A stretch of DNA of 64,000 nt, taken from Hyphococcus flavus. GTDB taxonomy: Bacteria > Pseudomonadota > Alphaproteobacteria > Caulobacterales > Parvularculaceae. Both the position numbers and the translations under genes were made by a program. How positions within the stretch are numbered: position 1 is the stretch's first letter; every line of letters begins with the position of its first letter. The notes under the pieces were generated by a model. That model made no database searches. It saw only the letters and a list, made by a program, of their open reading frames with translations, and had not been told where the DNA came from. Positions 43,491-52,851 of the stretch are shown here, in pieces. The stretch covers positions 1,379,501-1,443,500 of the forward strand of contig NZ_CP118166.1 of assembly GCF_028748065.1 (NCBI RefSeq), read 5' to 3'.

Positions 43491-45206
43491 ATGAAGTTTC
43501 GGCTAGTCGTGCTTGCGTGCTTTACCGCACTTGCCGCATGCGGAAAAAAAGTTACCGCACCGCCCGCCCCAGAACCCGACGAAGCGACTGTCCGTCAAAC
43601 ATCACTTGGCGAGGTCATAGGCGTTTCAGTAGCCGAAGGCGCCCATGCCTGGCGCGGTCTGCCCTACGCCAAACCGCCGGTCGGCAACTTGCGCTGGCGC
43701 GCGCCGCAGCCGGCGGCAAATTGGGATGGCGTGCGCGTTGCCGCAGAATTCAGTTCGCGCTGCACCCAGATGTCAAACTGGTTTCACCAGTCGGAGGGCA
43801 TCGATCCGGGGCAAGTCATCGGGTCGGAAGATTGCCTCTACCTCGATCTTTATGCGCCCGCCGATGCGATGGAAAAAGCGGCGAGCGGCGAGCCGCTGCC
43901 GGTCATGGTATGGATTCATGGCGGCAGCAACGTCTGGGGCCGGTCAGCCAGCTATGTCGGCTCGAACCTTGCGCGCAATGAGGGCGTTATTGTCATCTCC
44001 GTTCAATACCGGCTTGGGCCGCTTGGGTTTTTCTCGCATCCGGCTTTACGCGCCGATGCGCAAACGTCGTTAGACAGCGCGGCGAACTTCGCAACACTTG
44101 ATCTTATCCAGTCGCTGAAATGGGTTCGTGATAATATCAGCTCTTTCGGCGGCGATCCGGAGCGCGTAACGGTTTTCGGCGAAAGCGCTGGCGGGCATAA
44201 TGTTGTGACATTGCTCGCTTCTCCGCTGGCGGCGGGCCTGTTTCATCGGGCGATCGTGCAATCGGGCAGCTTTGACAGTGTTTCCATTGCTGACGCCGAA
44301 AGCGCTGAAAGCGCTCTTTCCAATCCTTCCATGGTGGTGTCGGAACGGCTCGGCGCCGAAACGGCAAAGGATCTGCGTGCTTTATCGGCCGAGGCGCTGT
44401 TCGCCGCGTATGAAGGCGCCGAAGGCGCGACAACCGACATGCCTACCGTGATTGAGGACGGCGTCGTGCTGCCGTCCGGGGCCATGCGCGATGCGTTTTC
44501 CTCACCCGATACCTTCAACGCCGTGCCAATCATCACCGGCGTGAACCGTGACGAATTCAAGCTGTTCAATCTCGCCAATCCGCGTTTGACGAAACAGTTT
44601 CTGGGCTTGTTCACCACCTCGCGTGACAAGGAATTTTACGATGCGGCGTCAGAGTATCCCAGCCGCATCTGGCGTATAAGATCCGTCGACGAACCAGCAG
44701 TGCAAATGGCGGCTGGCGGCCATAACGAAGTTTACGCCTACCGTTTCGACTGGGACGAGGGCGGGCGGTTCATGTTCAGCGATCTCAAACATCTTCTGGG
44801 CGCAGCGCACGCCATGGAGATCCCGTTCGTATTTAACAGGTTTCAGCTCCTCGGCCGTCTCGACAAGGTGATGTTTCAAAAGAAAACCGCAGCATCGCGG
44901 GAGGAGCTCAGCCGCGCCATGGGCGCCTATTGGGCGGAATTCGCGCGAAATGGCGCGCCGGCGCCGGATGGTTTGCCGGCATGGCCCGAATGGTCCGCGA
45001 ATGGCGGGACGCTGTTGCGGTTTGATGGGCGCGAAGACGGCGGTATTGTCGCCTTTGCTGAAGAAGACAATTTGGCCATGGTCGCTTCGGATATCGTCGC
45101 CGATCAGCGGATGGACCAAAAAGAACGCTGTTACGTGATTGGCATTGTCGGCGTCTGGCTTCCGGAGCTGGCGAATGGTATCGCGGTCGAAACGGGATGC
45201 GCTTGA
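43491..45206 (+). CDS. Type-B carboxylesterase lipoprotein
   Basis: 571 residues, alpha/beta hydrolase. Lipobox 'FTALAACGKK' gives a lipid-anchored exported protein. 'GLPYAKPPVGNLRWRAPQP' is the family start, 'SEDCLYLDLY' follows, oxyanion loop 'HGGSNVWG', catalytic Ser in 'FGESAGGHNV', and His in 'GAAHAMEIPFVF'. Good ribosome site GGGAGGGG upstream of ATG 43491. Hydrolyses esters in the envelope or outside. The 3' end overlaps by a few codons a longer, unlikely frame of the next gene; the true gap is 26 bases. Confidence 0.92.
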   Translation: MKFRLVVLACFTALAACGKKVTAPPAPEPDEATVRQTSLGEVIGVSVAEGAHAWRGLPYAKPPVGNLRWRAPQPAANWDGVRVAAEFSSRCTQMSNWFHQSEGIDPGQVIGSEDCLYLDLYAPADAMEKAASGEPLPVMVWIHGGSNVWGRSASYVGSNLARNEGVIVISVQYRLGPLGFFSHPALRADAQTSLDSAANFATLDLIQSLKWVRDNISSFGGDPERVTVFGESAGGHNVVTLLASPLAAGLFHRAIVQSGSFDSVSIADAESAESALSNPSMVVSERLGAETAKDLRALSAEALFAAYEGAEGATTDMPTVIEDGVVLPSGAMRDAFSSPDTFNAVPIITGVNRDEFKLFNLANPRLTKQFLGLFTTSRDKEFYDAASEYPSRIWRIRSVDEPAVQMAAGGHNEVYAYRFDWDEGGRFMFSDLKHLLGAAHAMEIPFVFNRFQLLGRLDKVMFQKKTAASREELSRAMGAYWAEFARNGAPAPDGLPAWPEWSANGGTLLRFDGREDGGIVAFAEEDNLAMVASDIVADQRMDQKERCYVIGIVGVWLPELANGIAVETGCA

Positions 45207-45232
45207 AAGCGCACGAATATGGAGAGGGACCT

Positions 45233-46546
45233 ATGACTTACCTGAAATCACTGATGTTCAGCGCTGGCGCATTGGCGCTTGTCACGCCTGCTTTCGCGCA
45301 ATCGGATTTAAGCGCGTCTGTTGCTGCTGATTACGAAGAAAACCTGGAAGCGCTGTTCACTCATTTTCATCAAAATCCCGAACTCTCCCACCGTGAGTTT
45401 GAAACGTCGAAGCGCCTTGCAGCGGAAATCAGCGCTCTTGGCTATGACGTGACCGAAGGCGTCGGCGGAACCGGCATCGTCGCTGTCATGGAAAACGGCG
45501 ACGGGCCGACCGTGCTGATCCGCGCGGACATGGATGGCCTGCCGGTGAAGGAAGATTCCGGGCTTGCCTATGCCTCCACCGCGACGCAAGAAGACATCGA
45601 CGGCATCGTCAAGCCGGTGATGCACGCTTGCGGCCATGACATGCACATTACATCGCTTGTCGGTACGGCGAGGCAATTGGCGGCCCGCAAGGATGCATGG
45701 TCAGGCACGCTGGTGTTGATTGGTCAGCCTGCGGAGGAACGAATTTCCGGCGCGCGCGCGATGCTAGAAGACGGCTTGTACAAGAAGTTTCCAAAGCCCG
45801 ACTACGCCATGGCGCTGCATGTTTCCGCGCAAACGCCGTCAGGCCGGATCGAAGTGCCTCTCGGCATTCGCGCATCGAGCGCTGATAGCGTTGACATAAT
45901 CGTCCACGGCGTCGGCGCCCATGGCGCATCGCCCCACAAAGGGATCGATCCGGTACTGGTTGCCTCTCAGATCGTGGTTTCCCTGCAGTCTGTTGTGTCG
46001 CGCACCATCAACCCCCAGGCGGCGGGCGTGATTACGGTCGGCGCCATTCATGGCGGCACGAAACACAACATCATCGGTGACCGGGTTGAGATGCAGCTAA
46101 CCGTGCGTTCAAACGATTTCGAGATTCGCGAGCAATTGCTCGATTCTATTGATCGCGTGGCTGAAGGCGTCGCTGTTTCCCTTGGCGTGCCTGAAAATCT
46201 GATGCCGGAAGTGATCCGCTCCGAAACCGAAACAACGCCGCCGACGATCAATGACCGCGAAACGGCGCAGTTCGTTCGCGACGCCATCACCGCGCAAATG
46301 GGCGAGGGTGTCTTGATCGACAAACCGCGAGAGGGCATGGGCGCTGAAGACTTCGCCTATTTCGTCACGCCGGATACGGGCGTCAAAGGCGTCTACTTCA
46401 ATGTTGGCGGCACCCCGGAAGGCAAAGTCAAAAGCGCGGCATCCCATCACTCGCCGTTTTTCAAGATCGAGCCTGAGCCATCAATCAAGGCGGGCGTCGA
46501 AGCCATGACCGCCTCCGCCATCGCACTCTTCAATAAGTCAGAATAA
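45233..46546 (+). CDS. M20D amidohydrolase (hippurate hydrolase-like)
   Basis: About 437 residues. Signal peptide 'SLMFSAGALALVTPAFAQ' for export to the periplasm. Metal ligands: 'HACGHDMHITSL', 'PAEE', 'ALHVSAQTPSG' and a late His in 'SHHSPFFKIEP'. The lid dimer domain follows 'SVDIIVHGVGAHGASPHKGI'. Cleaves N-acyl amino acids or related amides. ATG 45233 has GGAGAGGG upstream. Likely co-transcribed with the esterase; terminator follows. Confidence 0.92.
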   Translation: MTYLKSLMFSAGALALVTPAFAQSDLSASVAADYEENLEALFTHFHQNPELSHREFETSKRLAAEISALGYDVTEGVGGTGIVAVMENGDGPTVLIRADMDGLPVKEDSGLAYASTATQEDIDGIVKPVMHACGHDMHITSLVGTARQLAARKDAWSGTLVLIGQPAEERISGARAMLEDGLYKKFPKPDYAMALHVSAQTPSGRIEVPLGIRASSADSVDIIVHGVGAHGASPHKGIDPVLVASQIVVSLQSVVSRTINPQAAGVITVGAIHGGTKHNIIGDRVEMQLTVRSNDFEIREQLLDSIDRVAEGVAVSLGVPENLMPEVIRSETETTPPTINDRETAQFVRDAITAQMGEGVLIDKPREGMGAEDFAYFVTPDTGVKGVYFNVGGTPEGKVKSAASHHSPFFKIEPEPSIKAGVEAMTASAIALFNKSE

Positions 46547-46554
46547 ACCGCATA

Positions 46555-46593
46555 AAAAACCCGGTGCGAACGATCAGTCCGCGCCGGGTTTTT
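46555..46593. terminator. Bidirectional terminator
   Basis: A-run and CCCGG (46554-46564) answered by CCGGG and T-run (46584-46593), with a GC-rich inner part. Serves the M20D gene and the convergent GSGD-repeat gene. Confidence 0.85.
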
Positions 46594-46610
46594 CTAAAGT
46601 CAGTTTGTTT

Positions 46611-47654
46611 TTAATCGTCGCCATATTGAACGCCGCTGATGCGCACGTCGCCATCGCCGCTCACTCGTACAGAACCTTCGTGACGGCGAATATAGACGTC
46701 GCCGGAGCGCGATGCGCGAACGTCCGGATTGGTCGCGACGCCGCCGAAGTCAAACCCGCCGGAACCATGGATTTCAACCCGCAGGTCTTCCGCGCGCCCA
46801 TCCCGGATGTTGATATAGCCAGACCCGTGCACTTTTGCGGTGGTTTCGCCATTGATGCTGGCGAGCGAGATATCGCCTGAACCATAGACGGAGGTTGCGG
46901 CCCCGCCGGCAACGTCGCCGGCGTCGATATCGCCCGATCCGTGGATGCTGGCGACGAACGAACCGTTGACGTTGCCGAGGGTTACGTCGCCTGAGCCATG
47001 GATCCCGACCGTCGCGTCGCCATTAACGTCTCTGAGATTGATGTCGCCGGAACCATGAATGGAGGCTTCGAGCGTCTCCACGGTCAGTGCTTCAAAGTCG
47101 CCCGATCCGTGAATGCCAATATCAAGGGCGCCTGCAACGACGCCTGTTTTAAGATCTCCTGAACCGTGAATCTTGATGTCGCCGCTCGCGATATCGCCAA
47201 TGACGCCATCGACGTGACCTTCGCGAACAGAAAGAGCGCCATTGGTGTTGTCTGCGGTGAGCTTCACCACCGCGCTGTCAAAGGATAGTGCTGCGCCGGC
47301 GGGAATGGTCAGGGTAATCGTCGGGTAATCTTCAAGGAAAACTTCAAAGGCCCGTTCTTCATAGCGGCGCCAATCAACGTCGCGATGCCAGCGGGTTTCG
47401 TCAGGATCTTCATAACTGCGGATGCTGAGAACGCCGTTATCCGTATCGACAATCACCGGATAGTCTGCATCGTCGCCGGGTTGATTATCGAGCCGCACGT
47501 CGCCGCTTGCTGCCGTTTCGATATTCACGGCGCCTATGAAATCTCTGATCTCTACAGTGTTGATGTTTTGATGCGTTGAGACTTCCGCGTGCGCCGCGCT
47601 TGCAAAAATGGCCGCCGCGCCGAAAGCCGCGGTCATGAATTGTTGAATAGGCAT
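46611..47654 (-). CDS. Exported GSGD-repeat protein (DUF2807/head GIN-type)
   Basis: About 347 residues from ATG 47654 with signal peptide 'MTAAFGAAAIFASAAHA'. The N-terminal half resembles the GIN domain, and from about residue 170 a ~19-residue unit repeats about eight times, each marked 'IHGSGD' or close variants ('VYGSGD', 'VHGSGY', 'IHGSGG'). Such repeats stack as a beta-helix or beta-prism in DUF2807 proteins. Surface exposure or polymer binding is inference. A longer frame to 47723 is unlikely. Confidence 0.85.
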   Translation of the reverse strand: MPIQQFMTAAFGAAAIFASAAHAEVSTHQNINTVEIRDFIGAVNIETAASGDVRLDNQPGDDADYPVIVDTDNGVLSIRSYEDPDETRWHRDVDWRRYEERAFEVFLEDYPTITLTIPAGAALSFDSAVVKLTADNTNGALSVREGHVDGVIGDIASGDIKIHGSGDLKTGVVAGALDIGIHGSGDFEALTVETLEASIHGSGDINLRDVNGDATVGIHGSGDVTLGNVNGSFVASIHGSGDIDAGDVAGGAATSVYGSGDISLASINGETTAKVHGSGYINIRDGRAEDLRVEIHGSGGFDFGGVATNPDVRASRSGDVYIRRHEGSVRVSGDGDVRISGVQYGDD

Positions 47655-47864
47655 GGTTGAGTACCCCCTTGGTTGCCAGGCTCTGCTTACCTTAATGCTA
47701 CCGTAGTAGCAGGCGTGTCGCAAACCGCTTGCCCCGGTTTCGCCATGAAATCACCGCGAAAAGACCTCGGCTCGTCGCGACGGAGCGCCAGTCAGCTTCC
47801 GTTTATATGTTCAGAGTGGCCCGGGCTTGGGGCAGGTCATCTCTTGAAAGCCATGGAGAACGGC

Positions 47865-48284
47865 ATGCTGAAGAAAGTTGCGTTTAGTGTTTTAGGGGCT
47901 GGATTTGTCATGATGAGCGCGCCGGCGTTTGCGGGCGAATGGAAGTTGAATGCACGCGCTTGTCCCGATCTTGTTGAAGATCGACTGGACCGGATTGAAG
48001 ACCGGCGAGACCGCCGCTTTACCACCAGCCGCAGGGATCGCCGCGAGGACCGCTATGACCGGCGCGAAAACCGCCGTGACGAAGCTGTCACCGTCTGCCC
48101 GGCCCGGGCGTTTTATTATCAACCCGATCGCCGGGAGCTAAAGCGTGCGGCGCGATATGATGAGCGCCGAGGCAGGTCGTACGGCAAGAACCAGCGGAGC
48201 TTTCGGTCTGAATTGCGTTGGGATCGCCGGATGCGAATGAACTATATCAGGATCGACGGCCGCAAGATTTACGTGCGCGGGTAG
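47865..48284 (+). CDS. Exported Arg/Asp-rich protein, unknown
   Basis: 139 residues. Signal peptide 'KKVAFSVLGAGFVMMSAPAFA', then an extremely charged segment with many R/D/E pairs ('EDRLDRIEDRRDRRFTTSRR' and 'RREDRYDRRENRRDE'). Two Cys flank it ('ARACPDL', 'VTVCPAR'). ATG 47865 has GGAG six bases upstream. The C-terminus 'RMNYIRIDGRKIYVRG' is a small strand-rich end. Resembles periplasmic RcnB-like charged proteins only in composition. Ends before a strong terminator. Confidence 0.75.
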   Translation: MLKKVAFSVLGAGFVMMSAPAFAGEWKLNARACPDLVEDRLDRIEDRRDRRFTTSRRDRREDRYDRRENRRDEAVTVCPARAFYYQPDRRELKRAARYDERRGRSYGKNQRSFRSELRWDRRMRMNYIRIDGRKIYVRG

Positions 48285-48311
48285 TCTGTGATCTGATAAA
48301 TACTAACGCAG

Positions 48312-48343
48312 GAAAAGCGGAGCAGTTGCTTCGCTTTTCTTTT
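48312..48343 (+). terminator. Rho-independent terminator
   Basis: Twelve-base stem (48312-48323 with 48328-48339, one G-T pair), tetraloop AGTT, followed by a T-run. Closes the Arg/Asp-rich gene before argG. Confidence 0.88.
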
Positions 48344-48390
48344 ACGCATGCGCGCGTTATAGGCCACTTGAAGGTTCAAGGGAGCAAAGC

Positions 48391-49614
48391 GTGACCTCAG
48401 GAAATGACGTCAAAAAAGTCGTTCTCGCCTATTCCGGCGGGCTTGATACGTCAGTCATTTTGAAATGGCTGGAAGTTGAATATGGATGCGAGGTCGTCAC
48501 CTTCACCGCAGACCTGGGTCAGGGCGAAGAGCTTGAGCCTGCGCGCCGCAAGGCCGAACGCGCCGGCGTCAAGGAAATCTATATCGAGGATCTGCGCGAG
48601 GAGTTCGTACGCGACTTCGTTTTCCCGATGTTCCGCGCCAACGCGGTTTATGAAGGACTCTATCTGCTCGGAACGTCCATCGCGCGCCCGTTGATCGCGA
48701 AACGTCTGGTTGAGATTGCGCGCAAAACCGGCGCCGACGCAGTCGCCCATGGCGCCACCGGCAAGGGCAACGATCAGATTCGTTTTGAGTTGAACGCCTA
48801 CGCCCTCAATCCGGATATTCGCGTGATCGCGCCGTGGCGTGAATGGGATTTGAACAGCCGCGAAAAATTAATTGCCTTCGCCGAAAAATATCAGATCGAA
48901 ATTCCAAAAGACAAACGCGGCGAGGCGCCGTTTTCCGTAGACGCCAATCTGCTGCACACGTCGTCAGAAGGTAAGGTGCTGGAAGACCCGGCTGATGAAG
49001 CGCCGGACTACGTTTATCAGCGTACGGTTGATCCGGAGGATGCGCCGGACAAAGCCGAGACCATTGAAATCGGGTTCGAGCGCGGCGACGCGGTTTCGAT
49101 CAACGGCGAAATGCTTTCGCCCGCGGCTTTGCTGACTAAGCTCAATGATTATGGCCGCAAGCACGGCGTTGGCCGTCTTGATCTGGTTGAAAACCGCTTC
49201 GTCGGCATGAAATCGCGCGGGATTTATGAAACCCCGGGCGGAACGATCCTGCTTGCCGCCCATCGCGGCATCGAGCAGATCACGCTCGATCGCGGCGCCG
49301 GGCACCTAAAAGACGAACTCATGCCGCGCTATGCGGAACTCATCTATAACGGCTTCTGGTTCGCGCCGGAGCGGGAAATGCTGCAGGCGGCCATAGACAA
49401 AAGCCAGGAGCATGTGTCGGGCACGGTGCGCGTCAAGCTCTATAAGGGCTCAGCCAATGTAGTCGGGCGTTCATCGCCAAACACCATCTATTCTCTCGCT
49501 CATGTGACGTTTGAGGAAGATGCGGTTTACGACCAGAAAGACGCAGAAGGCTTCATCAAGCTAAACGCGCTGCGCCTGAAACTCCTCGCCCGCCGCAACG
49601 CGCAAACGCGATAG
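48391..49614 (+). CDS. argG: Argininosuccinate synthase
   Basis: Arginine pathway ligase (citrulline + aspartate + ATP), 407 residues. '[18 protein letters not shown]' is the ATP-PP loop. '[17 protein letters not shown]', '[16 protein letters not shown]', '[18 protein letters not shown]' and '[18 protein letters not shown]' are all conserved. GTG 48391 with GGGAGC upstream. Complete, on its own transcript. Confidence 0.97.
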   Translation: MTSGNDVKKVVLAYSGGLDTSVILKWLEVEYGCEVVTFTADLGQGEELEPARRKAERAGVKEIYIEDLREEFVRDFVFPMFRANAVYEGLYLLGTSIARPLIAKRLVEIARKTGADAVAHGATGKGNDQIRFELNAYALNPDIRVIAPWREWDLNSREKLIAFAEKYQIEIPKDKRGEAPFSVDANLLHTSSEGKVLEDPADEAPDYVYQRTVDPEDAPDKAETIEIGFERGDAVSINGEMLSPAALLTKLNDYGRKHGVGRLDLVENRFVGMKSRGIYETPGGTILLAAHRGIEQITLDRGAGHLKDELMPRYAELIYNGFWFAPEREMLQAAIDKSQEHVSGTVRVKLYKGSANVVGRSSPNTIYSLAHVTFEEDAVYDQKDAEGFIKLNALRLKLLARRNAQTR

Positions 49615-49623
49615 CATTCTAAG

Positions 49624-51126
49624 CTACTCACCTGATAGCCAGGCGGTCAGCAATGCGCGTTGATCAGCGGTTTGATCATCCCCTTGCTCGATTGGACCAT
49701 AAGTCTGTTCAGCTTCGTTCTTCTGCAAGAAAAGTCCGAAGTTGGCGAGGTACGGCGCGAGGTCAATCTTTTCTGATCGACGGATGTTGTTGGAGAGTAT
49801 CCCTTGAATGCTGACGCCAGTTGACTGTTTCACGAGCGTTCCCAATCGAGTTAGGGTCAAGGGCGAACCCCCATGGGTGCTCGCGACATGAATTGCTCGA
49901 ATGGCGTCATCAAGCGACTTGTCGCCACTTGTTTCGCTGCGAATTTTCAGGTCCATGGCGAACAGCGCGCTCATCCCGCCGTAGTAAATGAGATTGTAGC
50001 TGTCAGATGACTGATTCTTCGTTGCGGCTGCTGAGACAATTGTGCCTCCCGACTGCAATGCGCTTAGATACTGTCCGTGCCTGTCGAGAACCAGGCCCCA
50101 GAAAATTTCCTCATCGACATAATTCAGACGTAAGGCTGTAATCCATGCGTAATATTCCGCTGCGCCCTCTAAAAGCCATTCGAGCTCGCCCGCGCTTTCG
50201 TTCTGTCCGCCCCATCGAACATTCCAAAGATGAAAGCCCTCATGTGCGATGACATAAGCGGCAAGAAATTGACCGCTCGGGCCTAGTGCGTCCTCATTCA
50301 ATGACAGGCTGATAGTTCTGCCCAGAACGCCGCCGCCGAGAAATGATGCGTCTGCACCGACCAGCAAAAAGTTGTCTTTTGGCGTATCGTCAAACAACGC
50401 TGAAAAAGCGCCAAAGAAATTCTCGATAATTGGTTCATACACAGCGCCCAGTTCCGCCACAGGCGGTCCCAGCGCAATAATTGCTTTTGCATCGCCGAGA
50501 GCAATGTCGATCTCTTCATGCGCGCCTGCCAAGAACGCGGAATCAAGCAAAGCGTCCGTATTGCGCGGGAAAAATCTCGCGGGATTTGCCGCGTCTTGCC
50601 GCCAGGGCGTGCTGACCTTCCAGTCTTCAGGCAAGTCAAAATCGACGATGATATGGTCTGAGGGTGCGCCTTCCATAAACAGCGCCCGCCCGGTCCACAT
50701 CACGCCGTAGTCTCGGCCATAGGCAAGCTCGTCATCGCCCGGCTCGTTGCGAAAACGGTCGTGCTGAAGATTGAGCGCATATTGTACGGTAATCTCCCCG
50801 TGGGTGCGCCGCGCTAATCTCCAGACGCCCGGTGTTTCTTGAATCAAGCCAACGGGTTCGCCATCAGCGTCTTCCGCCGCCAGCTTCGTAATAAAGCCTG
50901 CCCAACCCTGATAGAGACCCGTGTCGCCGGCGGCGCGGGTCATCTGAATTCGCCCGCGATGGGGCGTAACCTTCGCCGCCACCTCAGCCCGTCGCAACGC
51001 CATATCATCGTCAGCGCGTTCCCTGGAAAAGCGGATCTCATAGCTATCCGCGAGAGCGGCGGATGGCGCGCAACTGACTGCGATGCACAATGAAAGACTA
51101 AGAGCAATAGAACCAATAACACGCAT
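49624..51126 (-). CDS. Exported M61-like metalloprotease
   Basis: About 500 residues. Signal peptide 'IGSIALSLSLCIAVSC' with GGAG eight bases ahead of ATG 51126. The zinc-binding HExxH is 'IAHEGFHLWNVRW', and 'LEWLLEGAAEYYAWITALR' supplies the downstream Glu, as in the M61 (glycyl aminopeptidase) family. The N-terminal half is a beta-rich domain typical of M61 members; no PDZ domain is obvious. More AT-rich than neighbours. Divergent from the LytTR gene across 233 bases, so the regulator may control it (inference). Confidence 0.8.
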   Translation of the reverse strand: MRVIGSIALSLSLCIAVSCAPSAALADSYEIRFSRERADDDMALRRAEVAAKVTPHRGRIQMTRAAGDTGLYQGWAGFITKLAAEDADGEPVGLIQETPGVWRLARRTHGEITVQYALNLQHDRFRNEPGDDELAYGRDYGVMWTGRALFMEGAPSDHIIVDFDLPEDWKVSTPWRQDAANPARFFPRNTDALLDSAFLAGAHEEIDIALGDAKAIIALGPPVAELGAVYEPIIENFFGAFSALFDDTPKDNFLLVGADASFLGGGVLGRTISLSLNEDALGPSGQFLAAYVIAHEGFHLWNVRWGGQNESAGELEWLLEGAAEYYAWITALRLNYVDEEIFWGLVLDRHGQYLSALQSGGTIVSAAATKNQSSDSYNLIYYGGMSALFAMDLKIRSETSGDKSLDDAIRAIHVASTHGGSPLTLTRLGTLVKQSTGVSIQGILSNNIRRSEKIDLAPYLANFGLFLQKNEAEQTYGPIEQGDDQTADQRALLTAWLSGE

Positions 51127-51359
51127 GCCAAATTCTCCTTTTTCGGGACGGCATGGCGCATCGAGGGGTTGATGTCTCTCGCTGTTATCCGGAAGCGTGT
51201 AGCGATTATGCAAACGCACCAACTGATTATGTGAACAGGCGTATTGCTTATGTGAATATGGCGCGGGTGTTCTGGCTTGGGCCTTGTGTAGCAGGATGAA
51301 ATGCAGAACTTTTTAAACGGAAGGCGAGACGTCAGATCAATTCACTGGAAAAGGCGACC

Positions 51360-52229
51360 ATGAGGTTTTTCAAGTCAAGGCCGGGAACGGCTTATTTGGA
51401 ACCGGTCATCTGGATTACGCTTTGCTCTGGCTGGATTTGGCTGATGGCGCGCGGAGATAGCAACGGCTTCGGTTACTTTAGCCAGCCGCAGAACAGCCTC
51501 GTCGCGCCGCTTATTATCGGCGGGCTTATTAATGCTGTGCTGTTCGTTACGAATGCGTATTATGTCGTGCCAAAATTTCTGGCTTGCGGCCGATGGCGGA
51601 CATATCTCTTCGCGATCAGCGCACTCCTGGTTGCAAGTGTGTTGCTACAGACGGCGACCCAGCGGTTGATTATCGTGCTTGCCGAGCCTGACCTGAGGTC
51701 GCTGACCTGGCCTGCATTGATCATGGAAAATCTGTATTTGGCCCCGTTCGTTCTCTTAACCTCGACGCTTTATAAATTTGGCCGCGACTGGGCGAGGCAT
51801 TTGCGTGAACGCCGTATGCTGGAGAACGAAGCGGCGTCTTTAAAAAAAGCGTTGTCTGATACTCAAAAAGAGATGCATGCTTTCGCCAGCGGCGGGGCGC
51901 CTGGTCAAAACTTTCTGCAGATTGAGTCCGGAAGCGAGAGTGTCCAAATTCCCGTAGACGCCATTTTGTTCGTTCAGTCCGCGGGCAACTACGCTAATGT
52001 CGTGACAGGCGAAAAGACGTTTATGGCCTATGGCGCCTTGAAGGACCTTATCGAACGCTTGCCGGAGACACGGTTCGCGCGTGCGCATCGCTCCTACATT
52101 GTCGGGATGGACCACATTAAAGCGATTAAAGGCGATCAGCTCTCCATTGGCGAGCAAGAGCTTCCGATTGGCGCATCTTACAAGAAAGACTTCATGGCGA
52201 AGTGGAAAGCCCGCAAAGGAACGGCTTGA
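51360..52229 (+). CDS. Membrane-bound LytTR transcription regulator
   Basis: 289 residues. Four membrane helices in the first ~140 residues, a short coiled coil ('ENEAASLKKALSDTQKEMHA'), then a LytTR DNA-binding domain at about 185-285: 'VDAILFVQSAGNYANVVTG', 'FARAHRSYIVGMDHIKAI' and 'ELPIGASYKKDF'. No receiver or kinase domain, so it likely senses through the membrane part. In this class a membrane partner often stands next door; here the divergent neighbour is an M61-like protease. Confidence 0.87.
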   Translation: MRFFKSRPGTAYLEPVIWITLCSGWIWLMARGDSNGFGYFSQPQNSLVAPLIIGGLINAVLFVTNAYYVVPKFLACGRWRTYLFAISALLVASVLLQTATQRLIIVLAEPDLRSLTWPALIMENLYLAPFVLLTSTLYKFGRDWARHLRERRMLENEAASLKKALSDTQKEMHAFASGGAPGQNFLQIESGSESVQIPVDAILFVQSAGNYANVVTGEKTFMAYGALKDLIERLPETRFARAHRSYIVGMDHIKAIKGDQLSIGEQELPIGASYKKDFMAKWKARKGTA

Positions 52230-52369
52230 TATAAGCGTGGCCATCGATGGAACGTTAGCGTTTCTTGATTGAGGCCCATTCTTCTCTGAGGGGTGATCTT
52301 TATTCGATTTCTAGCGTCCGGCACGCAAAGGACGGCCTTCATCCCGGCGTTTTGACGACCTTGAGCCTA

Positions 52370-52408
52370 TTAACCCTTTGTTAATCAGCCCTTTCGGGCT
52401 AATATAAC
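52370..52408 (+). promoter_or_regulatory. CtrA-type box overlapping a promoter
   Basis: TTAACCCTTTGTTAA at 52370-52384 fits the CtrA full site TTAA-N7-TTAA exactly. A -10-like TATAAC is at 52403-52408, so the right half-site sits at the -35 position, as in Caulobacter CtrA-activated promoters. It is 74 bases upstream of the gene at 52459. One such match is expected by chance in a window of this size; the location makes it credible. Confidence 0.5.
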
Positions 52409-52458
52409 TACCGCCTATTGTCGGGTTTTGGCCCAGAGCGGCGAGAGAGGGGTTTAAG

Positions 52459-52842
52459 ATGCGTAATATCGAAGCCATTTTCGGCGGTGTTCTGGCGCTG
52501 GTGGTGCTTGGCGTCGCTCTTTATGCCGTGATGAACACCAACTTCGCTGGAGCCGGCGGGGACGGGTCAAACAGCAGTCCCGGCAACACTTATTCCGGCG
52601 CTGATATGACGCCGACGCTGACCGCGACAACGGGACAGGATCTGATCTGCGAGTGTTATGACGCCGCCTTTCAGCTCGCCGGGCAAGTGGACGTGGTCTC
52701 ACCCGAATACAGAACCGGTTTTCAACAGTGTCGCGCTCGCGGCGGTGTCGATGGCGGCGACGCATGGACAGCCGGGTGGAACGCGCGTCTTTCAGCCCGT
52801 CCTTATGAGGCGAGCTGCCGGTCGTATAAGCGTCGCGGCTAA
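52459..52842 (+). CDS. Small protein with N-terminal membrane helix, unknown
   Basis: 127 residues. 'AIFGGVLALVVLGVALYAVM' is a membrane helix or uncleaved signal, then a Gly/Ser/Thr-rich spacer. The compact C-terminal domain has four Cys ('LICECYDAAF', 'GFQQCRARGG', 'YEASCRSYKR') that could make two disulfides. A good ribosome site GAGAGGGG precedes ATG 52459. With the CtrA-type promoter, this could be a cell-cycle-controlled envelope protein (inference). No family recognised. Confidence 0.75.
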   Translation: MRNIEAIFGGVLALVVLGVALYAVMNTNFAGAGGDGSNSSPGNTYSGADMTPTLTATTGQDLICECYDAAFQLAGQVDVVSPEYRTGFQQCRARGGVDGGDAWTAGWNARLSARPYEASCRSYKRRG

Positions 52843-52851
52843 TACATTTAT

